This document shows positions 37,116 to 48,611 of a DNA stretch of 64,000 nucleotides, piece by piece. The stretch is from Aestuariivirga litoralis (GTDB lineage Bacteria; Pseudomonadota; Alphaproteobacteria; Rhizobiales; Aestuariivirgaceae). Below the pieces are notes generated by a model. That model was not told the DNA's origin. It made no database searches and saw nothing but the letters and a program-made list of their open reading frames with translations. Numbering within the stretch: the first letter of the stretch is position 1; the number at the start of each line of letters is the position of its first letter. The stretch spans positions 310,001 through 374,000 of the forward strand of contig NZ_WAHS01000002.1 in assembly GCF_015714715.1 (NCBI RefSeq), given 5' to 3'. Made by a program: the position numbers and the translations under genes.

Positions 37116-37146
37116 GCTTCACGTCCTCGCCCACCATCACTTCATT

Positions 37147-37231
37147 CGTCACCCCGGCAAAGGTCGGGGCCCGCTCCGGCTGGCTCGGAATGCGTGATTT
37201 TAGCGGGGTCCCGGCCTTCGCCGGGATGACG
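37147..37231. repeat. REP-like palindromic intergenic element
   Basis: Two arms of about 28 bp, one beginning CGTCACCCCGGCAAAGG and the other, read in reverse complement, CGTCATCCCGGCGAAGG, face each other around a 27-bp centre. Each arm itself contains a short CCCGGC/GCCGGG palindrome. Elements of this form are common in intergenic regions of Alphaproteobacteria. It lies between two convergent genes and could also act as a terminator. I saw no second full copy in the window. Confidence 0.75.
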
Positions 37232-37255
37232 ATAAAAGGGGCAGCGTGCGCTAAA

Positions 37256-38275
37256 CTAATGCGCCCGTGAAATGCAGAAGGCCACAGCCTCGATGAGTGA
37301 CTCTTTCCATTCACTCTCGGGGAAAATCGCCAGCGCGTCACAGGCAATCGAACCATAATGGCGCGCCCGCTCGATCGTATCGGCCAGCGCACCATGACGC
37401 TCCATCAGCTTGGTCGCATAGACGAGGTCATCGGGCGTCTGGTTTCCCTCTTCCATCACCCGCTTCCAGAAACTGCGCTCCTTGTCATTGCCGCGCCGGA
37501 AAGACAGCACAACGGGAAGCGTAATCTTGCGCTCACGGAAATCATCGCCAACCGCCTTGCCCAGGCTGGCCTGCTTGCCGGAATAATCCAGCGCATCATC
37601 CACCAGCTGGAAGGCAATGCCGATATTGCGACCATAGGAATCCAAAGCTTCCTGCTCATTGCGCGGACGCCCGGCGATGACAGCACCCACTCGTGCAGCC
37701 GCCTGGAACAGGGCAGCCGTTTTGGCGCCGACAACTTTGAGATAAGAATCTTCCGTCGTCGCTGTATCCTGCGAGGCTGAAAGTTGCAGCACTTCGCCCT
37801 CGGCAATGGTGCAGGCCGCTTCCGATAGAATGCGCAGGCAATCGAGAGAGCCCGCTTCCACCATCATCTTGAAGGCCTGGCCCAGAAGATAATCGCCCAC
37901 CAGAACCGAGGCCTGGTTGCCCCAGATCACCCGCGCAGCCTGCTTGCCACGCCGCATGTCGCTTTCGTCCACAACATCATCATGCAGCAGCGTGGCCGTG
38001 TGCATGAATTCAACTGCCATGGCCAGCTTCAGATGATGCATGCCCTGGTAACCGCACATCCGCGCGGCGGCCAGCGTCATCATCGGGCGAATGCGCTTGC
38101 CGCCGGAATTGATCAGATGCCCGGCAAGTTCAGGAATCAGCTCCACATGGCTCTGGGCCTTTTCCAGGATCAGGTCATTCACCCGCGCCATGTCGGCTGC
38201 AGTCAAACCTACCAACTGATCAAGTGTGGCCTTTGGCTTCTCGCCCGCTCCATCAAATGCTATGACAACGCCCAT
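37256..38275 (-). CDS. ispB: Long-chain polyprenyl diphosphate synthase (octaprenyl/decaprenyl type)
   Basis: The 339-residue trans-prenyltransferase has the first Asp-rich motif LLHDDVVDESDMRRG and the second, LVDDALDYSG, with GGKRIRPMM near residue 55. Small residues before the first motif fit a long product, used for the ubiquinone tail. The chain length (8, 9 or 10 units) cannot be read. It diverges from the TrmN6-like gene. Confidence 0.92.
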   Translation of the reverse strand: MGVVIAFDGAGEKPKATLDQLVGLTAADMARVNDLILEKAQSHVELIPELAGHLINSGGKRIRPMMTLAAARMCGYQGMHHLKLAMAVEFMHTATLLHDDVVDESDMRRGKQAARVIWGNQASVLVGDYLLGQAFKMMVEAGSLDCLRILSEAACTIAEGEVLQLSASQDTATTEDSYLKVVGAKTAALFQAAARVGAVIAGRPRNEQEALDSYGRNIGIAFQLVDDALDYSGKQASLGKAVGDDFRERKITLPVVLSFRRGNDKERSFWKRVMEEGNQTPDDLVYATKLMERHGALADTIERARHYGSIACDALAIFPESEWKESLIEAVAFCISRAH

Positions 38276-38407
38276 GCAACTTCCCTTCGCCCCGCTTTCT
38301 AAACACTATGCCGGAGTGAGGACAAGGCGGGAAGGGGCAGATTTGCCGCGCTGCTGAACGTGACAAAGTAAGCTTTGCGTAACCCTGGCGTCCTAGCTTG
38401 AGGAGCA

Positions 38408-39208
38408 ATGCAAATGGCTCAACAAATGGTAAACCCCGGCGCGTCCACCGCCCCAGCTTCAATGACGGATGACGCTTTCCTCGGCGGCAAACTGCAAATC
38501 CTGCAGCCTGAAAAAGGCTATCGCGCGGGCATCGATGCCGTGTTTCTGGCCGCCTCGATTCCAACTCTGCCCGGCGAGGCCACGTTTGAAGTAGGTTTAG
38601 GCGCGGGTGTGGCAGCACTCTGCATGCTTGCCCGCGTGAAGCAGGCCCATGTCACCGGTATTGAAATCAACACACGGTATGCCTTGCTCTGCGAGCAGAA
38701 TGCCAAGCGCAACAATTTCGGCAATGCGCTGCGCGTCATTCATGCCGATGTCAAAGAGGCGTTGCGCCGCGACCTCACCACTATGCCGGAGCATGGCAGC
38801 TTCGCGCATGCCTTCGCCAATCCGCCCTTCTATGACGAAGGTAAAGTTACAGCGTCCCCTACCTTAATGAAATCCCGGGCCCATGCCTTTGGGCCGGAAG
38901 ACCTAGAACTCTGGGTCAAGCTGCTGCATGCCATGGTGGCACCGCGCGGCACCGTCACCCTGATCCACCGCGCCGATAGCCTGAGTGACATTCTCGATGC
39001 GATGCGTGGCAAATTCGGTGACATTCGGATCGCTCCTTTGTTTCCGCGCCAGGGTGCACCCGCCTCGCGCATCATCGTGCAGGGTATCAAGGCGTCCAAG
39101 GCGCCGCTACAAATCCTGCCCGGCCTCAATCTGCACAATCAGGACAATACATTCACCCCCGAAGCTGAGGCCGTTTTGCGCGGCGGTGCGGCCTGGCGTT
39201 TGCGCTAA
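38408..39208 (+). CDS. tRNA1(Val) A37 N6-methyltransferase-like (TrmN6 family)
   Basis: The 266-residue protein contains FLGGKLQILQPEKGYRAGID, the SAM-binding FEVGLGAGVAAL and the N6-adenine/glutamine methylase motif ANPPFYDEG. This combination is typical of TrmN6/YfiC, which methylates A37 of tRNA-Val. An AGGAG lies just before the start; the ATG at 38414 would have better spacing than 38408. Other NPPF-type methyltransferases remain possible. Confidence 0.82.
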   Translation: MQMAQQMVNPGASTAPASMTDDAFLGGKLQILQPEKGYRAGIDAVFLAASIPTLPGEATFEVGLGAGVAALCMLARVKQAHVTGIEINTRYALLCEQNAKRNNFGNALRVIHADVKEALRRDLTTMPEHGSFAHAFANPPFYDEGKVTASPTLMKSRAHAFGPEDLELWVKLLHAMVAPRGTVTLIHRADSLSDILDAMRGKFGDIRIAPLFPRQGAPASRIIVQGIKASKAPLQILPGLNLHNQDNTFTPEAEAVLRGGAAWRLR

Positions 39209-39244
39209 CTTGATATTCAGGCTTTCGCTCCTTAAATCTGCTGG

Positions 39245-40081
39245 ATGATCAAACGTATCAAAGGCTGGTTCGGCAAGGCAAACCCTGTGGTGCATGTGGT
39301 GCGCCTGGAAGGCGCCATCTCCTCGGGCCGCGGCCTGCAGGCCACGCTCAATGCCAAAAACCTTGAGTCCATCCTTAAAAAGGCTTTCACCAAAAAAGTA
39401 AGCGCCGTGGCGCTGGCCATCAATTGTCCCGGCGGCTCGCCGGTGCAGTCGGCCCTCATCGCCAGCCGCATCCGCGCGTTGGCGGCGGAAACCAACACGC
39501 CGGTTCTGGCCTTCTGTGAAGACGTGGCCGCATCGGGCGGCTACTGGTTGGCCTGCGCGGCCGACGAAATCCATGCCGATGAAAATTCCATCGTAGGCTC
39601 AATTGGGGTGATTGCCTCCACTTTCGGCTTTCCCAAGGCGTTGTCCAAGCTGGGCGTCGAACGCCGCGTGCATACGGCGGGGCTTTCCAAAAGCACCAAT
39701 GATCCCTTCAAGCCGGAAAAGCCGGAAGATGTGAAAAAGCTGAAAGTGCTGCTGGAAGACATGCATGCCAGCTTCAAGAATCTGGTGCGCACGCGCCGCG
39801 GCGCCAAGCTCAAGGGCAAGGAATCAGACCTTTTCTCCGGTGCCTATTGGACGGGCATCCGTGCCCATGATTTGGGCTTGGTCGATGGCATCGGCCATCT
39901 GGTTCCCACCCTGAAACAGCGTTTCGGCGACAAGGTGGAAATCAAAGAGATCAAGGAAAGCAAAGGCTTTGGCGCGCGTTGGCTGGGCCTCGGTTCACGC
40001 CATGGTTTGGCCACAGAGGTCACCGAAGCTGCGCTGAATGTGCTTGAAGAACGTGCCTTGTGGGCACGGTTTGGTTTGTGA
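39245..40081 (+). CDS. S49-family peptidase (SppA/SohB-like)
   Basis: The 278-residue protein has one S49 domain with NCPGGSPVQSALIASRIR, the catalytic Ser region EDVAASGGYWLACAADEI and SIVGSIGVIAS. The short form resembles half-size SppA from Gram-positives and alphaproteobacteria, which work as ring oligomers on signal peptides or small membrane proteins. No clear N-terminal membrane anchor is visible. Two short genes follow closely. Confidence 0.9.
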   Translation: MIKRIKGWFGKANPVVHVVRLEGAISSGRGLQATLNAKNLESILKKAFTKKVSAVALAINCPGGSPVQSALIASRIRALAAETNTPVLAFCEDVAASGGYWLACAADEIHADENSIVGSIGVIASTFGFPKALSKLGVERRVHTAGLSKSTNDPFKPEKPEDVKKLKVLLEDMHASFKNLVRTRRGAKLKGKESDLFSGAYWTGIRAHDLGLVDGIGHLVPTLKQRFGDKVEIKEIKESKGFGARWLGLGSRHGLATEVTEAALNVLEERALWARFGL

Positions 40082-40107
40082 TACGGTTTCGTGGTATAGT
40101 GGAGAAC

Positions 40108-40293
40108 ATGAAGATGATCTTGCGCAGTTTGATGATGCTGGTTGTGGGCCTCCTTGTGGCTCAAATGGCCAAGCGCTTTCTCCAGAACCTCGAAGCCCAG
40201 AAGGTCAAAGTGAAGGCAAAGGCTGACACGGCTCTCAAGGGCACCCGCCTGAAGCTTGATCCGATCACCGGCGTTTACACCCCGGAAGCGTGA
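40108..40293 (+). CDS. Small single-helix membrane protein
   Basis: From the ATG at 40108, preceded by GGAG, the protein has 61 residues: a hydrophobic helix (LRSLMMLVVGLLVAQMA), a basic stretch (EAQKVKVKAKADTALKG) and the ending [12 protein letters not shown]. The family is not recognised by me. A TTG/GTG-type extension to 40060 overlaps the S49 gene and is less likely. Its stop overlaps the next gene's GTG start by 4 bp. Confidence 0.65.
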   Translation: MKMILRSLMMLVVGLLVAQMAKRFLQNLEAQKVKVKAKADTALKGTRLKLDPITGVYTPEA

Positions 40294-40928
40294 TCAAAGA
40301 CGTCGAAGCAAGGTTGGCGGAGGTTTACACCACCGCCTCTTCTCAACACCTTTCCAAAACCTATGATGACTGGGCGTCAAGCTATGACGCTGACATGCTG
40401 GCCACCGGCTATGCGCACCCCGCTGTCATCTGCGGGTTGACGGCGCGCTTCGTCCCCGATCTATCATCTCCTATTCTCGATGCAGGTGTGGGCACCGGCA
40501 ATGTCGGCACGCTGCTCAACGCTTTGGGCTATGGCAGCCTGCATGGGCTCGACATGTCGCAAGGCATGCTGGCCAAGGCCAAGGCGCGCAACGTCTATCA
40601 AACTTTGCATCAGGGAATCCTGGGCGAAACACTTGCGCTGGGCACCGGTCAATTCCATGCCATCATCTCAACGGGCACCTTCACCACCGGTCACGCGCCA
40701 GCATCAGGTTTTGACGAATTGACCCGTCTTGTGGCCAAGAACGGCCATCTGATCTTCACCATGGGCACCACGGTCTGGGCTGACAACGGTTTCGCCACCA
40801 AGCTCGAAGGCCTGTGCCAGCGGGGCCTGCTGCGCCCGGTCTGGGTCAGCGCGCCCTACCATCCCATGCCCCACTCCAGGACCGAGAGCCACTTTACCAC
40901 AAGAGCACACGTCTATCAGCGGGCTTGA
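40290..40928 (+). CDS. Class I SAM-dependent methyltransferase
   Basis: The 212-residue protein has SAM motif [16 protein letters not shown] and [13 protein letters not shown], with an N-terminal [19 protein letters not shown] typical of the Williams-Beuren-like methyltransferase group that acts on small molecules. It begins with GTG, overlapping the small upstream gene (GTGA). The substrate is not known. glyQ follows after 32 bp. Confidence 0.84.
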   Translation: MIKDVEARLAEVYTTASSQHLSKTYDDWASSYDADMLATGYAHPAVICGLTARFVPDLSSPILDAGVGTGNVGTLLNALGYGSLHGLDMSQGMLAKAKARNVYQTLHQGILGETLALGTGQFHAIISTGTFTTGHAPASGFDELTRLVAKNGHLIFTMGTTVWADNGFATKLEGLCQRGLLRPVWVSAPYHPMPHSRTESHFTTRAHVYQRA

Positions 40929-40960
40929 ACGGCCCCGCGCAGTCATCTAATTGGCGCGCC

Positions 40961-41872
40961 ATGACATTGCAGCCCACCAAATCCTTCCAGGACCTGATCC
41001 TCACGCTCCATCAATATTGGGCGGCCCAAGGCTGCGTGATTTTGCAGCCTTATGATATGGAAGTGGGCGCCGGCACCTTCCACCCCGCCACCACCTTGCG
41101 CTCGGTCGGGCCCCGCCACTGGAACGCCGCTTACGTCCAGCCCTCGCGCCGCCCCAAGGACGGCCGCTATGGCGAGAACCCCAACCGCCTGCAGCACTAT
41201 TATCAATACCAGGTCATCATGAAACCCTCGCCGCCCAACCTGCAGGAGCTCTATCTCGGCTCCCTCAAGGCCATCGGCATCGACGAAACGCTGCATGACA
41301 TCCGCTTTGTCGAGGACGATTGGGAAAGCCCGACTCTGGGCGCCTGGGGCCTCGGCTGGGAAGTCTGGTGCGACGGCATGGAAGTCTCGCAGTTCACCTA
41401 CTTCCAGCAGGTCGGCGGCCTCGACTGCAATCCGGTCTCGGGCGAACTCACTTACGGCCTCGAGCGCCTGGCCATGTACGTGCAGGGCGTGGACAATGTC
41501 TATGACCTGAACTTCAACGGCCGCGAAGGCGCGCAGAAAATTTCCTACGGCGAAGTCTTCCTGCAGGCCGAACAGGAATATTCGCGCTTCAATTTCGAAT
41601 ACGCCAACACCGATATCCTGCTGCAGCATTTCAAGGATGCCGAGCAGGAATGCGCGGCCCTGCTCACTGCAGGCGAGAAGGACGGCAAGCATGAACTCGC
41701 CCTGCCCGCTTATGACCAATGCATCAAGGCGTCTCACGCCTTCAACCTGCTCGATGCGCGCGGCGTGATCTCGGTCACCGAGCGCGCCAATTACATCGCC
41801 CGCGTGCGCGAACTGGCGAAAGCCTGCTGTGTCGCCTGGAGCAAGACCGCTGGGGGCCGCGCCAATGTCTGA
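40961..41872 (+). CDS. glyQ: Glycyl-tRNA synthetase alpha subunit
   Basis: From the ATG at 40961 the protein has 303 residues, the usual size. It opens [19 protein letters not shown], followed by [13 protein letters not shown] and [18 protein letters not shown], diagnostic of GlyQ in the alpha2beta2 enzyme. The alpha subunit activates glycine with ATP. Its stop overlaps the glyS start by 8 bp. Confidence 0.97.
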   Translation: MTLQPTKSFQDLILTLHQYWAAQGCVILQPYDMEVGAGTFHPATTLRSVGPRHWNAAYVQPSRRPKDGRYGENPNRLQHYYQYQVIMKPSPPNLQELYLGSLKAIGIDETLHDIRFVEDDWESPTLGAWGLGWEVWCDGMEVSQFTYFQQVGGLDCNPVSGELTYGLERLAMYVQGVDNVYDLNFNGREGAQKISYGEVFLQAEQEYSRFNFEYANTDILLQHFKDAEQECAALLTAGEKDGKHELALPAYDQCIKASHAFNLLDARGVISVTERANYIARVRELAKACCVAWSKTAGGRANV

Positions 41873-43874
41873 ACTTCTCATTGAACTTTTCTCCGACGAA
41901 ATCCCCGCCCGCATGCAAGTGAAGGCGGCGGAAGACTTGCGCGCCTTGATTACCAATGGTCTGGTTGATGCCGGTCTTGTTTACGAAGGCGCACAGCAGC
42001 ACGCCACCCCGCGCCGCCTTGTTCTGTCGGTCGAAGGCCTCGCCGCCAAGGCGCAGGACGTGTCGGAAGAACGCAAAGGCCCACGCATCGATGCGCCCCA
42101 GCAGGCGATTGACGGCTTCCTGAAATCAACGGGCTTGAGCCTTGATCAACTCGTCGTGCAGGACGACAAGAAGGGCAAATTCTACATCGCCCAGATCAAG
42201 CGCAATGGCCGCGCCACGACCGAGATCGTGGCCGAGCTTCTTCCAAAAGTGATCCGCAATTTCCCCTGGCCCAAAAGCATGCGCTGGGGTTCCGGCACGC
42301 TGAACTGGGTGCGCCCGCTGCATTCCATCATCTGCACCTTTGACGGTGAAGTCGTTCCGCTGGAAGTCGATGGCATCAAGAGCGGCAACACCACGCGCGG
42401 CCATCGTTTCCTGTCGAAAGGCGATTTCAGCGTGAAGCGTTTTGAGGATTACGATGCCGCCCTTCACAAGGCGCATGTGATCGTCGATGAAAAAGCCCGC
42501 CTCGAATCCATCCGCCATGACGCGCGCACGCTGGCTATGGCGCAGGGCCTCGATCTGATCGAGGATGAAGCGCTGCTTAAGGAAGTCGCTGGTCTCGTGG
42601 AATGGCCGGTGGTGCTGATGGGCTCTTTCGATGAAAGCTTCCTTAGCGTGCCGCCGGAAGTGATCATCACCACCATCAAGAACAACCAGAAATGCTTCTG
42701 CCTGAAAACCAAGGACGGCAAGCTGGCCAGCAAATACATTCTGGTGTCGAACCAGATCGCCACCGATGGCGGCAAAACCATCATCGCCGGCAACAACAAG
42801 GTCATCGCCGCGCGCCTGTCGGATGCCAAATTCTTCTGGGACCAGGACCGCAAGGTAAAGCTGGAAACCCTGCTGCCCAAGCTCGATGAAATCACCTTCC
42901 ACGCCAAGCTCGGCACGCAAGGCGAGCGCGTGAAGCGTATCGAAACACTGGCCGGCGAAATCGCCAAAACCATCGGTGCTGATCCCGCCAAGGCACAAGC
43001 GGCCGCGCGTTTGGCGAAGGCCGATCTCGTCACCGCCATGGTCGGCGAGTTTCCCGAATTGCAAGGCCTGATGGGCCGCTACTACGCACTGAATGAAGGC
43101 ATGGACGCCGAAGTGGCCGAGGCGCTGAGTGATCACTACAAGCCACAAGGCCCCAGCGACTCCATCCCCGTCTCAAAAATCGGCATGGCCGTGGCACTGG
43201 CCGACAAGCTCGACACGCTCACCGGCTTCTGGGCCATCGACGAAAAGCCAACGGGTTCGAAGGATCCCTACGCTTTGCGCCGCGCTGCATTGGGCGTTGT
43301 GCGTATCATTCTCGACAAGGGCCTGCGCCTGCCGCTCGACAAAGGCGGCCCGGACTTGCTCGCCTTCTTCGCCGACCGCCTGAAAGTCTATCTCAAGGAC
43401 CAGGGCGCGCGGCACGATCTGATCGACGCGGTGTTCTCGCTTGGCGGGCAGGATGATCTGCTGATGGTCACCCGCCGTGTGGAAGCTTTGTCGAAATTCC
43501 TCGCCACTGATGATGGCAAGAATTTCCTCGCCGGCGTGAAGCGCGCATCAAACATCCTGCGCGCCGAAGAAAAGAAAGATGGCGCAACCATTTCCGGCAC
43601 CGTCAACCAGTCGATTCTCGTGAAGGGCGAGGAGAAAGACCTGCACCGCGCCGTGGAAGCCGCCGCATCTTTGGCCCACAAGGCCATCGCAGCAGAAGAT
43701 TTCGAAAGCGCCATGAGCGCCATCGCCAAGCTGCGCGCGCCCGTCGATGCCTTCTTCGAAGCCGTCACGGTGAACGATCCCAACCGCGACTACCGCGCCA
43801 ACCGCCTGCGCCTGTTGAACCGCATCCGCGAGGCCACGGCAGAAGTCGCCGATTTCACCAAGATTGAGGGCTAA
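41865..43874 (+). CDS. glyS: Glycyl-tRNA synthetase beta subunit
   Basis: From the ATG at 41865 the protein has 669 residues. The opening [17 protein letters not shown], the KSMRWG region, and [18 protein letters not shown] near two thirds mark GlyS; the C-terminus carries the anticodon-binding domain. The beta subunit binds tRNA-Gly. It is translationally coupled to glyQ by an 8-bp overlap and overlaps the convergent membrane-protein gene by 4 bp. Confidence 0.97.
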   Translation: MSELLIELFSDEIPARMQVKAAEDLRALITNGLVDAGLVYEGAQQHATPRRLVLSVEGLAAKAQDVSEERKGPRIDAPQQAIDGFLKSTGLSLDQLVVQDDKKGKFYIAQIKRNGRATTEIVAELLPKVIRNFPWPKSMRWGSGTLNWVRPLHSIICTFDGEVVPLEVDGIKSGNTTRGHRFLSKGDFSVKRFEDYDAALHKAHVIVDEKARLESIRHDARTLAMAQGLDLIEDEALLKEVAGLVEWPVVLMGSFDESFLSVPPEVIITTIKNNQKCFCLKTKDGKLASKYILVSNQIATDGGKTIIAGNNKVIAARLSDAKFFWDQDRKVKLETLLPKLDEITFHAKLGTQGERVKRIETLAGEIAKTIGADPAKAQAAARLAKADLVTAMVGEFPELQGLMGRYYALNEGMDAEVAEALSDHYKPQGPSDSIPVSKIGMAVALADKLDTLTGFWAIDEKPTGSKDPYALRRAALGVVRIILDKGLRLPLDKGGPDLLAFFADRLKVYLKDQGARHDLIDAVFSLGGQDDLLMVTRRVEALSKFLATDDGKNFLAGVKRASNILRAEEKKDGATISGTVNQSILVKGEEKDLHRAVEAAASLAHKAIAAEDFESAMSAIAKLRAPVDAFFEAVTVNDPNRDYRANRLRLLNRIREATAEVADFTKIEG

Positions 43875-44296
43875 GCGCGAAGCCTACCCGATTTCACCAA
43901 CCAAGGCTCCGCAAACGCATAGACGCTGAGCCCCATCAGCGCCAATTCCCACGCGTAAAACCCAGACCCGAAATGGCTGATCGGCATATCGCCATTGTCC
44001 ATCACAATCTTGTCCCAGCTGAAACTCCACAGCGCCAGCACCGCGATGATCGCCGCCGCAAAACGGTAAATCCCGCCGCAAAAAATCAGCCATGCCGCGC
44101 AGAACAGAAACAGTGGATTGGCATACCAGCCGGGCTGCAGAATGAATGGCCCGAAGAAGCCCATTAGCAAAATGAGAAAGCCGGGAAACTGATCATCACC
44201 CGTGGTCACCGCCGCCGGCAGCGCAAGCGAAGCCAGCCACAGCACAAGTGCTGCGATGCCAACAATCTGCCGCGTCTTCTTTACATCCTGGAACAT
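43871..44296 (-). CDS. Small integral membrane protein, unknown
   Basis: The 141-residue protein has about four hydrophobic segments, including [19 protein letters not shown] and [18 protein letters not shown]. No catalytic motif is visible. It diverges from rnhB with a 44-bp gap. I do not recognise the family. Confidence 0.7.
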   Translation of the reverse strand: MFQDVKKTRQIVGIAALVLWLASLALPAAVTTGDDQFPGFLILLMGFFGPFILQPGWYANPLFLFCAAWLIFCGGIYRFAAAIIAVLALWSFSWDKIVMDNGDMPISHFGSGFYAWELALMGLSVYAFAEPWLVKSGRLRA

Positions 44297-44340
44297 GACG
44301 CCGTAACTTGGCGCAATTCACTCGCTGATTCCAGAGCCTC

Positions 44341-44949
44341 ATGCCCAAACCGCATTTCCGCACCGAAAAATTCGCCTTTGCTGAAGGCCATGTAATCGTC
44401 TGCGGCGTGGATGAAGCCGGCCGCGGGCCCTGGGCCGGGCCAGTCTATGCCGCCGCCGCCATCCTCGATCCCAAGCGCATCCCGAAGGGGATTAATGACA
44501 GCAAAGCCCTCACGCACGAAAGGCGCGAAGAGCTTTATCCCGAAATCATTGCAGTGGCGGATTTCGGCATCGGCTTTGCGTCTGCCGCCGAGATTGATGA
44601 GATCAACATTCTGCAAGCCACTTATCTCGCGATGAACCGCGCCGTCATGGCGTTGCAGGCCGTGCCCACGCTGGCGCTGATCGATGGCAACCGTGCGCCG
44701 AAGCTGGCCTGCAAAACCCAAACCCTCATCGGTGGGGATGCGATCTCGCTCTCCATCGCCGCCGCCTCAATCATCGCCAAGGTTACGCGGGACCGCCTGA
44801 TGACCGATCTAGATCAGTTGTTCCCGCATTACGGTTTCGCCAAACACAAAGGCTACGGCACGGCCGATCACGCGCAGGCCCTCAAAACCCACGGCCCCTG
44901 TGCAGAACATCGCAAAAGCTTCGCACCGATCCGGGCGCTGCTCGCATGA
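44341..44949 (+). CDS. rnhB: Ribonuclease HII
   Basis: The 202-residue protein has the RNase HII signature [13 protein letters not shown], with catalytic Asp and Glu, then [15 protein letters not shown] and [11 protein letters not shown]. It cuts RNA from RNA/DNA hybrids and single ribonucleotides embedded in DNA. It stands directly upstream of the CcrM gene, a neighbour pair common in Alphaproteobacteria. Confidence 0.96.
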   Translation: MPKPHFRTEKFAFAEGHVIVCGVDEAGRGPWAGPVYAAAAILDPKRIPKGINDSKALTHERREELYPEIIAVADFGIGFASAAEIDEINILQATYLAMNRAVMALQAVPTLALIDGNRAPKLACKTQTLIGGDAISLSIAAASIIAKVTRDRLMTDLDQLFPHYGFAKHKGYGTADHAQALKTHGPCAEHRKSFAPIRALLA

Positions 44950-44963
44950 GCCCAGCCCTTCAA

Positions 44964-45010
44964 TTAACCATGACTTAAGCATTCGATTCACACGGTGACT
45001 CCGAGGACTC
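44964..45010 (+). promoter_or_regulatory. ccrM control region: CtrA-like box plus three GANTC methylation sites
   Basis: TTAACCATGACTTAA at 44964-44978 is an exact TTAA-N7-TTAA CtrA-type box. Three GANTC sites follow: GATTC at 44985-44989, GACTC at 44997-45001 and GACTC at 45006-45010, the last 31 bp before the ccrM start. In Caulobacter the ccrM promoter is activated by CtrA and carries GANTC sites in its leader, so the gene product can modify its own promoter. The same arrangement is plainly visible here. Confidence 0.8.
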
Positions 45011-45014
45011 ATAA

Positions 45015-46151
<1,137 letters not shown>

Positions 46152-46203
46152 TCGCGGTATCGCCATTGAACTGATAGGCGGTTGAGCGTAAGGGAGCAGC
46201 ATC

Positions 46204-46884
46204 ATGCAAGCCCGCACCAAAACCGCTTTCATTTTCGATCTCGACGGCACGCTGCTCGACAGCGTTTATGATCACGTCATGGCCTGGGGCCAGGCCCTGC
46301 GCGAAAACAATATCGAAGTTCCCGTCTGGAAAATCCATCGCCGCATCGGCATGTCGGGTGGACTTTTTACTGCCGCTCTCGTGCGCGAACTGGGCCGCGA
46401 TCTGCCGGAGGATGTGAGAAGCCGCATCCGCGATCGCCATGCCGAAATCTACAGTTCCGTCTCCGCTAAAATTCCGACTCTGCCGGGTGCCATCGAACTG
46501 CTGAAATATTTGAGCGCCAATGGCATCCAATGGGCCATCGCCACCTCCGGCCATATCAAGACGGCCGGTCCTGTGCTCCACAAGCTGGGTGTTGACCCGG
46601 CCAAGCACGTCGTCATCACGCGTGATCTGGTGCGCTATGCCAAGCCGGATCCTGACCTCTTCCTCGCCGCCGCCGAAAAGTTGGGCGTAGACATCAAAGA
46701 ATCCTGCATCGTGGGCGATGCGATTTGGGACATGCTGGCCGCTAAACGCGCGCATGGCCTTGGTGTGGGCTTGTTGACTGGCGGTTACGGCGAAGACGAA
46801 CTGATCCGCGCCGGCGCCTACCGCGTCTTCCAGGACCCGGCCGACATGCTGGATCACATCGATGAGCTCGGCGGCCGCCGCTGA
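46204..46884 (+). CDS. HAD-superfamily phosphatase (phosphoglycolate-phosphatase-like)
   Basis: The 226-residue protein has motif I IFDLDGTLLDS with both Asp, motif II in WAIATSGH, motif III Lys in RYAKPDPDLF and motif IV CIVGDAIWDMLAA. This is subfamily IA, with a helical cap. Candidate substrates include phosphoglycolate and small sugar phosphates. GGGAG precedes the start. It lies 52 bp after ccrM. Confidence 0.88.
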   Translation: MQARTKTAFIFDLDGTLLDSVYDHVMAWGQALRENNIEVPVWKIHRRIGMSGGLFTAALVRELGRDLPEDVRSRIRDRHAEIYSSVSAKIPTLPGAIELLKYLSANGIQWAIATSGHIKTAGPVLHKLGVDPAKHVVITRDLVRYAKPDPDLFLAAAEKLGVDIKESCIVGDAIWDMLAAKRAHGLGVGLLTGGYGEDELIRAGAYRVFQDPADMLDHIDELGGRR

Positions 46885-46949
46885 TTGACAGCCCGCGAGG
46901 GCGGTGTAACCTCATACTCTGAGAGTGGGCCGATGATGAGGTGGTAGTC

Positions 46950-48611
46950 ATGAAGCTGCAGTCAGTCCTGCTCGCGCTCTTTTTCCTGTTTGCATTTCTG
47001 ATTCCCGCCCAGGCCGAAGACACGCCCGGCCAGCGCGTCATCCTGGTGCTCGATGGCTCCGGCTCCATGCGCGCCAAGATCAATGGCAAGCAGAAGATCG
47101 ACATCGCCAAGGAAGTGGTCGGCAAGATCGTGGCCGGCTGGCAGCCCGAAGATGAATTGGGCCTTGTGGTCTATGGCCACCGAAAAAAGGGCGAATGCAG
47201 CGACATTGAAACGGTGAAGGAACCAGGCCCGCTAAACGCCGAAGACTACATGGCAGCGGTGAAGGCCATTGAGCCCAAGGGCCAGACACCGATGACCGAC
47301 GCGGTGAAACAAGCCGCCGAGGCGCTGCAATATACCGAGAAGAAAGCCACCGTGATTCTCGTCTCGGATGGCATCGAAACCTGCAACGCCGACCCGTGCG
47401 CGGTCGCCGCCGATCTCGCAAAAGCGGGCGTGGAATTGAAGGTCCACACCGTCGGCTTCGGCCTCGACAACAAGGGTGCCGTCGCCCAGCTCAAATGCCT
47501 CGCAGATAAAACCGGCGGCACCTTCACCGAAGCCAACAATGCCGATGATCTTCTGAAGGCTTTGCAAAAGACCGTCGCCGCAGCGCCGCCGCCCCCGCCA
47601 GCACTTGCCCCCGAACCCGTCGAGCTGCTCAATGTTCAAGCCCACGCCACCTTGGCGGATGGCGTCGAAATTCCCAAGCCGTTCCAGCCCAAATGGGAAA
47701 TCAGAAAGCCCGACAATGCCGATGGCACGCCGGGCGAATCCGTTGATTATCGCTATTCCGATGATCTCAAAATCCATGTCGAGCCCGGCACCTATGTGCT
47801 GACCATTGATGTGGGCTCGGCCTCCGTCAAACTGCCGCTGATTGTTGAGGCCGGAAAGCAGATCAATCTGAGCCCGGTTCTGGATGCAGGCGTCATCACC
47901 TTCTCCGCCATGATGGATGATACCAACAAGCTCACCGACAATGCTGCCTTCTGGGAAGTCACCAAGCCAGACGGAAAGACTGCAGCCTATAATTACAGCG
48001 CCGTCCAAACCTTTCTGCTCAGTGCTGGCACCTATAGAGTGCAACTCAGCTTGGGCAGTGCTGCGGTGGAGGCTCCGGTTGAAGTGAAAGCTGGCGAGAT
48101 TCGCGATCAGCTGCTGAGTTTCGGCGCAGGCAAACTTACTACGCAAGCCGTCTTCGCCGAGAATGGCGATCCGGTGGAAAACGGCATGTCCTTCGAAGTG
48201 CGAAAGCCCGACAAGGACGGCCAGAAGAGCGACTCGCTGGCAACCCTCTATGACGCCAAGTCGCAATTCACCCTGCCCGCCGGGCCATACATCGTGCTGA
48301 TGAAAGTCGGCATCGCGCAGGCCGAACAGCCAGTGGAAATCAAACCCGGCCAGAACGCCACGATCACCATCGACGCCAAGGCGGGTTATCTGGCATCCAA
48401 TGTCAGCGGTGCCACCAGCTTTGTCATCAATGCAGGAAAAGCCGGTATCGATGGCAAGCGCAAATATTTGACCACCATCTATGGCGAAGCGCTCAACCTC
48501 GCCGTCAATGAAGGCAGCTATCAGGTTCAGTCCTTCAAGGATGACGCGCTGCTCGGCGAAAAGATCGTGGAGGTGAAAGCCGGGGAAAGGTCCGAAGTCA
48601 CTTTCCCTTGA
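46950..48611 (+). CDS. Secreted VWA-domain protein with four C-terminal beta modules
   Basis: From the ATG at 46950 the protein has 553 residues. A signal peptide (LLALFFLFAFLIPAQA) is followed by a von Willebrand A domain with intact MIDAS DGSGSM near residue 36, and SDGIETCNADPCA. After a Pro-rich linker (APPPPPALAPEP) come four repeats of about 75-90 residues, each ending in a strand pair such as EVKAGE, EIKPGQ or EAGKQ. The layout suggests metal-dependent binding of a periplasmic ligand with beta-sandwich modules as scaffold. Its 3' end overlaps the mutY 3' end by 14 bp. Confidence 0.85.
   Translation: MKLQSVLLALFFLFAFLIPAQAEDTPGQRVILVLDGSGSMRAKINGKQKIDIAKEVVGKIVAGWQPEDELGLVVYGHRKKGECSDIETVKEPGPLNAEDYMAAVKAIEPKGQTPMTDAVKQAAEALQYTEKKATVILVSDGIETCNADPCAVAADLAKAGVELKVHTVGFGLDNKGAVAQLKCLADKTGGTFTEANNADDLLKALQKTVAAAPPPPPALAPEPVELLNVQAHATLADGVEIPKPFQPKWEIRKPDNADGTPGESVDYRYSDDLKIHVEPGTYVLTIDVGSASVKLPLIVEAGKQINLSPVLDAGVITFSAMMDDTNKLTDNAAFWEVTKPDGKTAAYNYSAVQTFLLSAGTYRVQLSLGSAAVEAPVEVKAGEIRDQLLSFGAGKLTTQAVFAENGDPVENGMSFEVRKPDKDGQKSDSLATLYDAKSQFTLPAGPYIVLMKVGIAQAEQPVEIKPGQNATITIDAKAGYLASNVSGATSFVINAGKAGIDGKRKYLTTIYGEALNLAVNEGSYQVQSFKDDALLGEKIVEVKAGERSEVTFP

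Noticed and set aside
42126-43148. 340-codon open frame on the minus strand inside glyS
   Set aside because: It is antisense to an essential and well-recognised gene and shows no motif.
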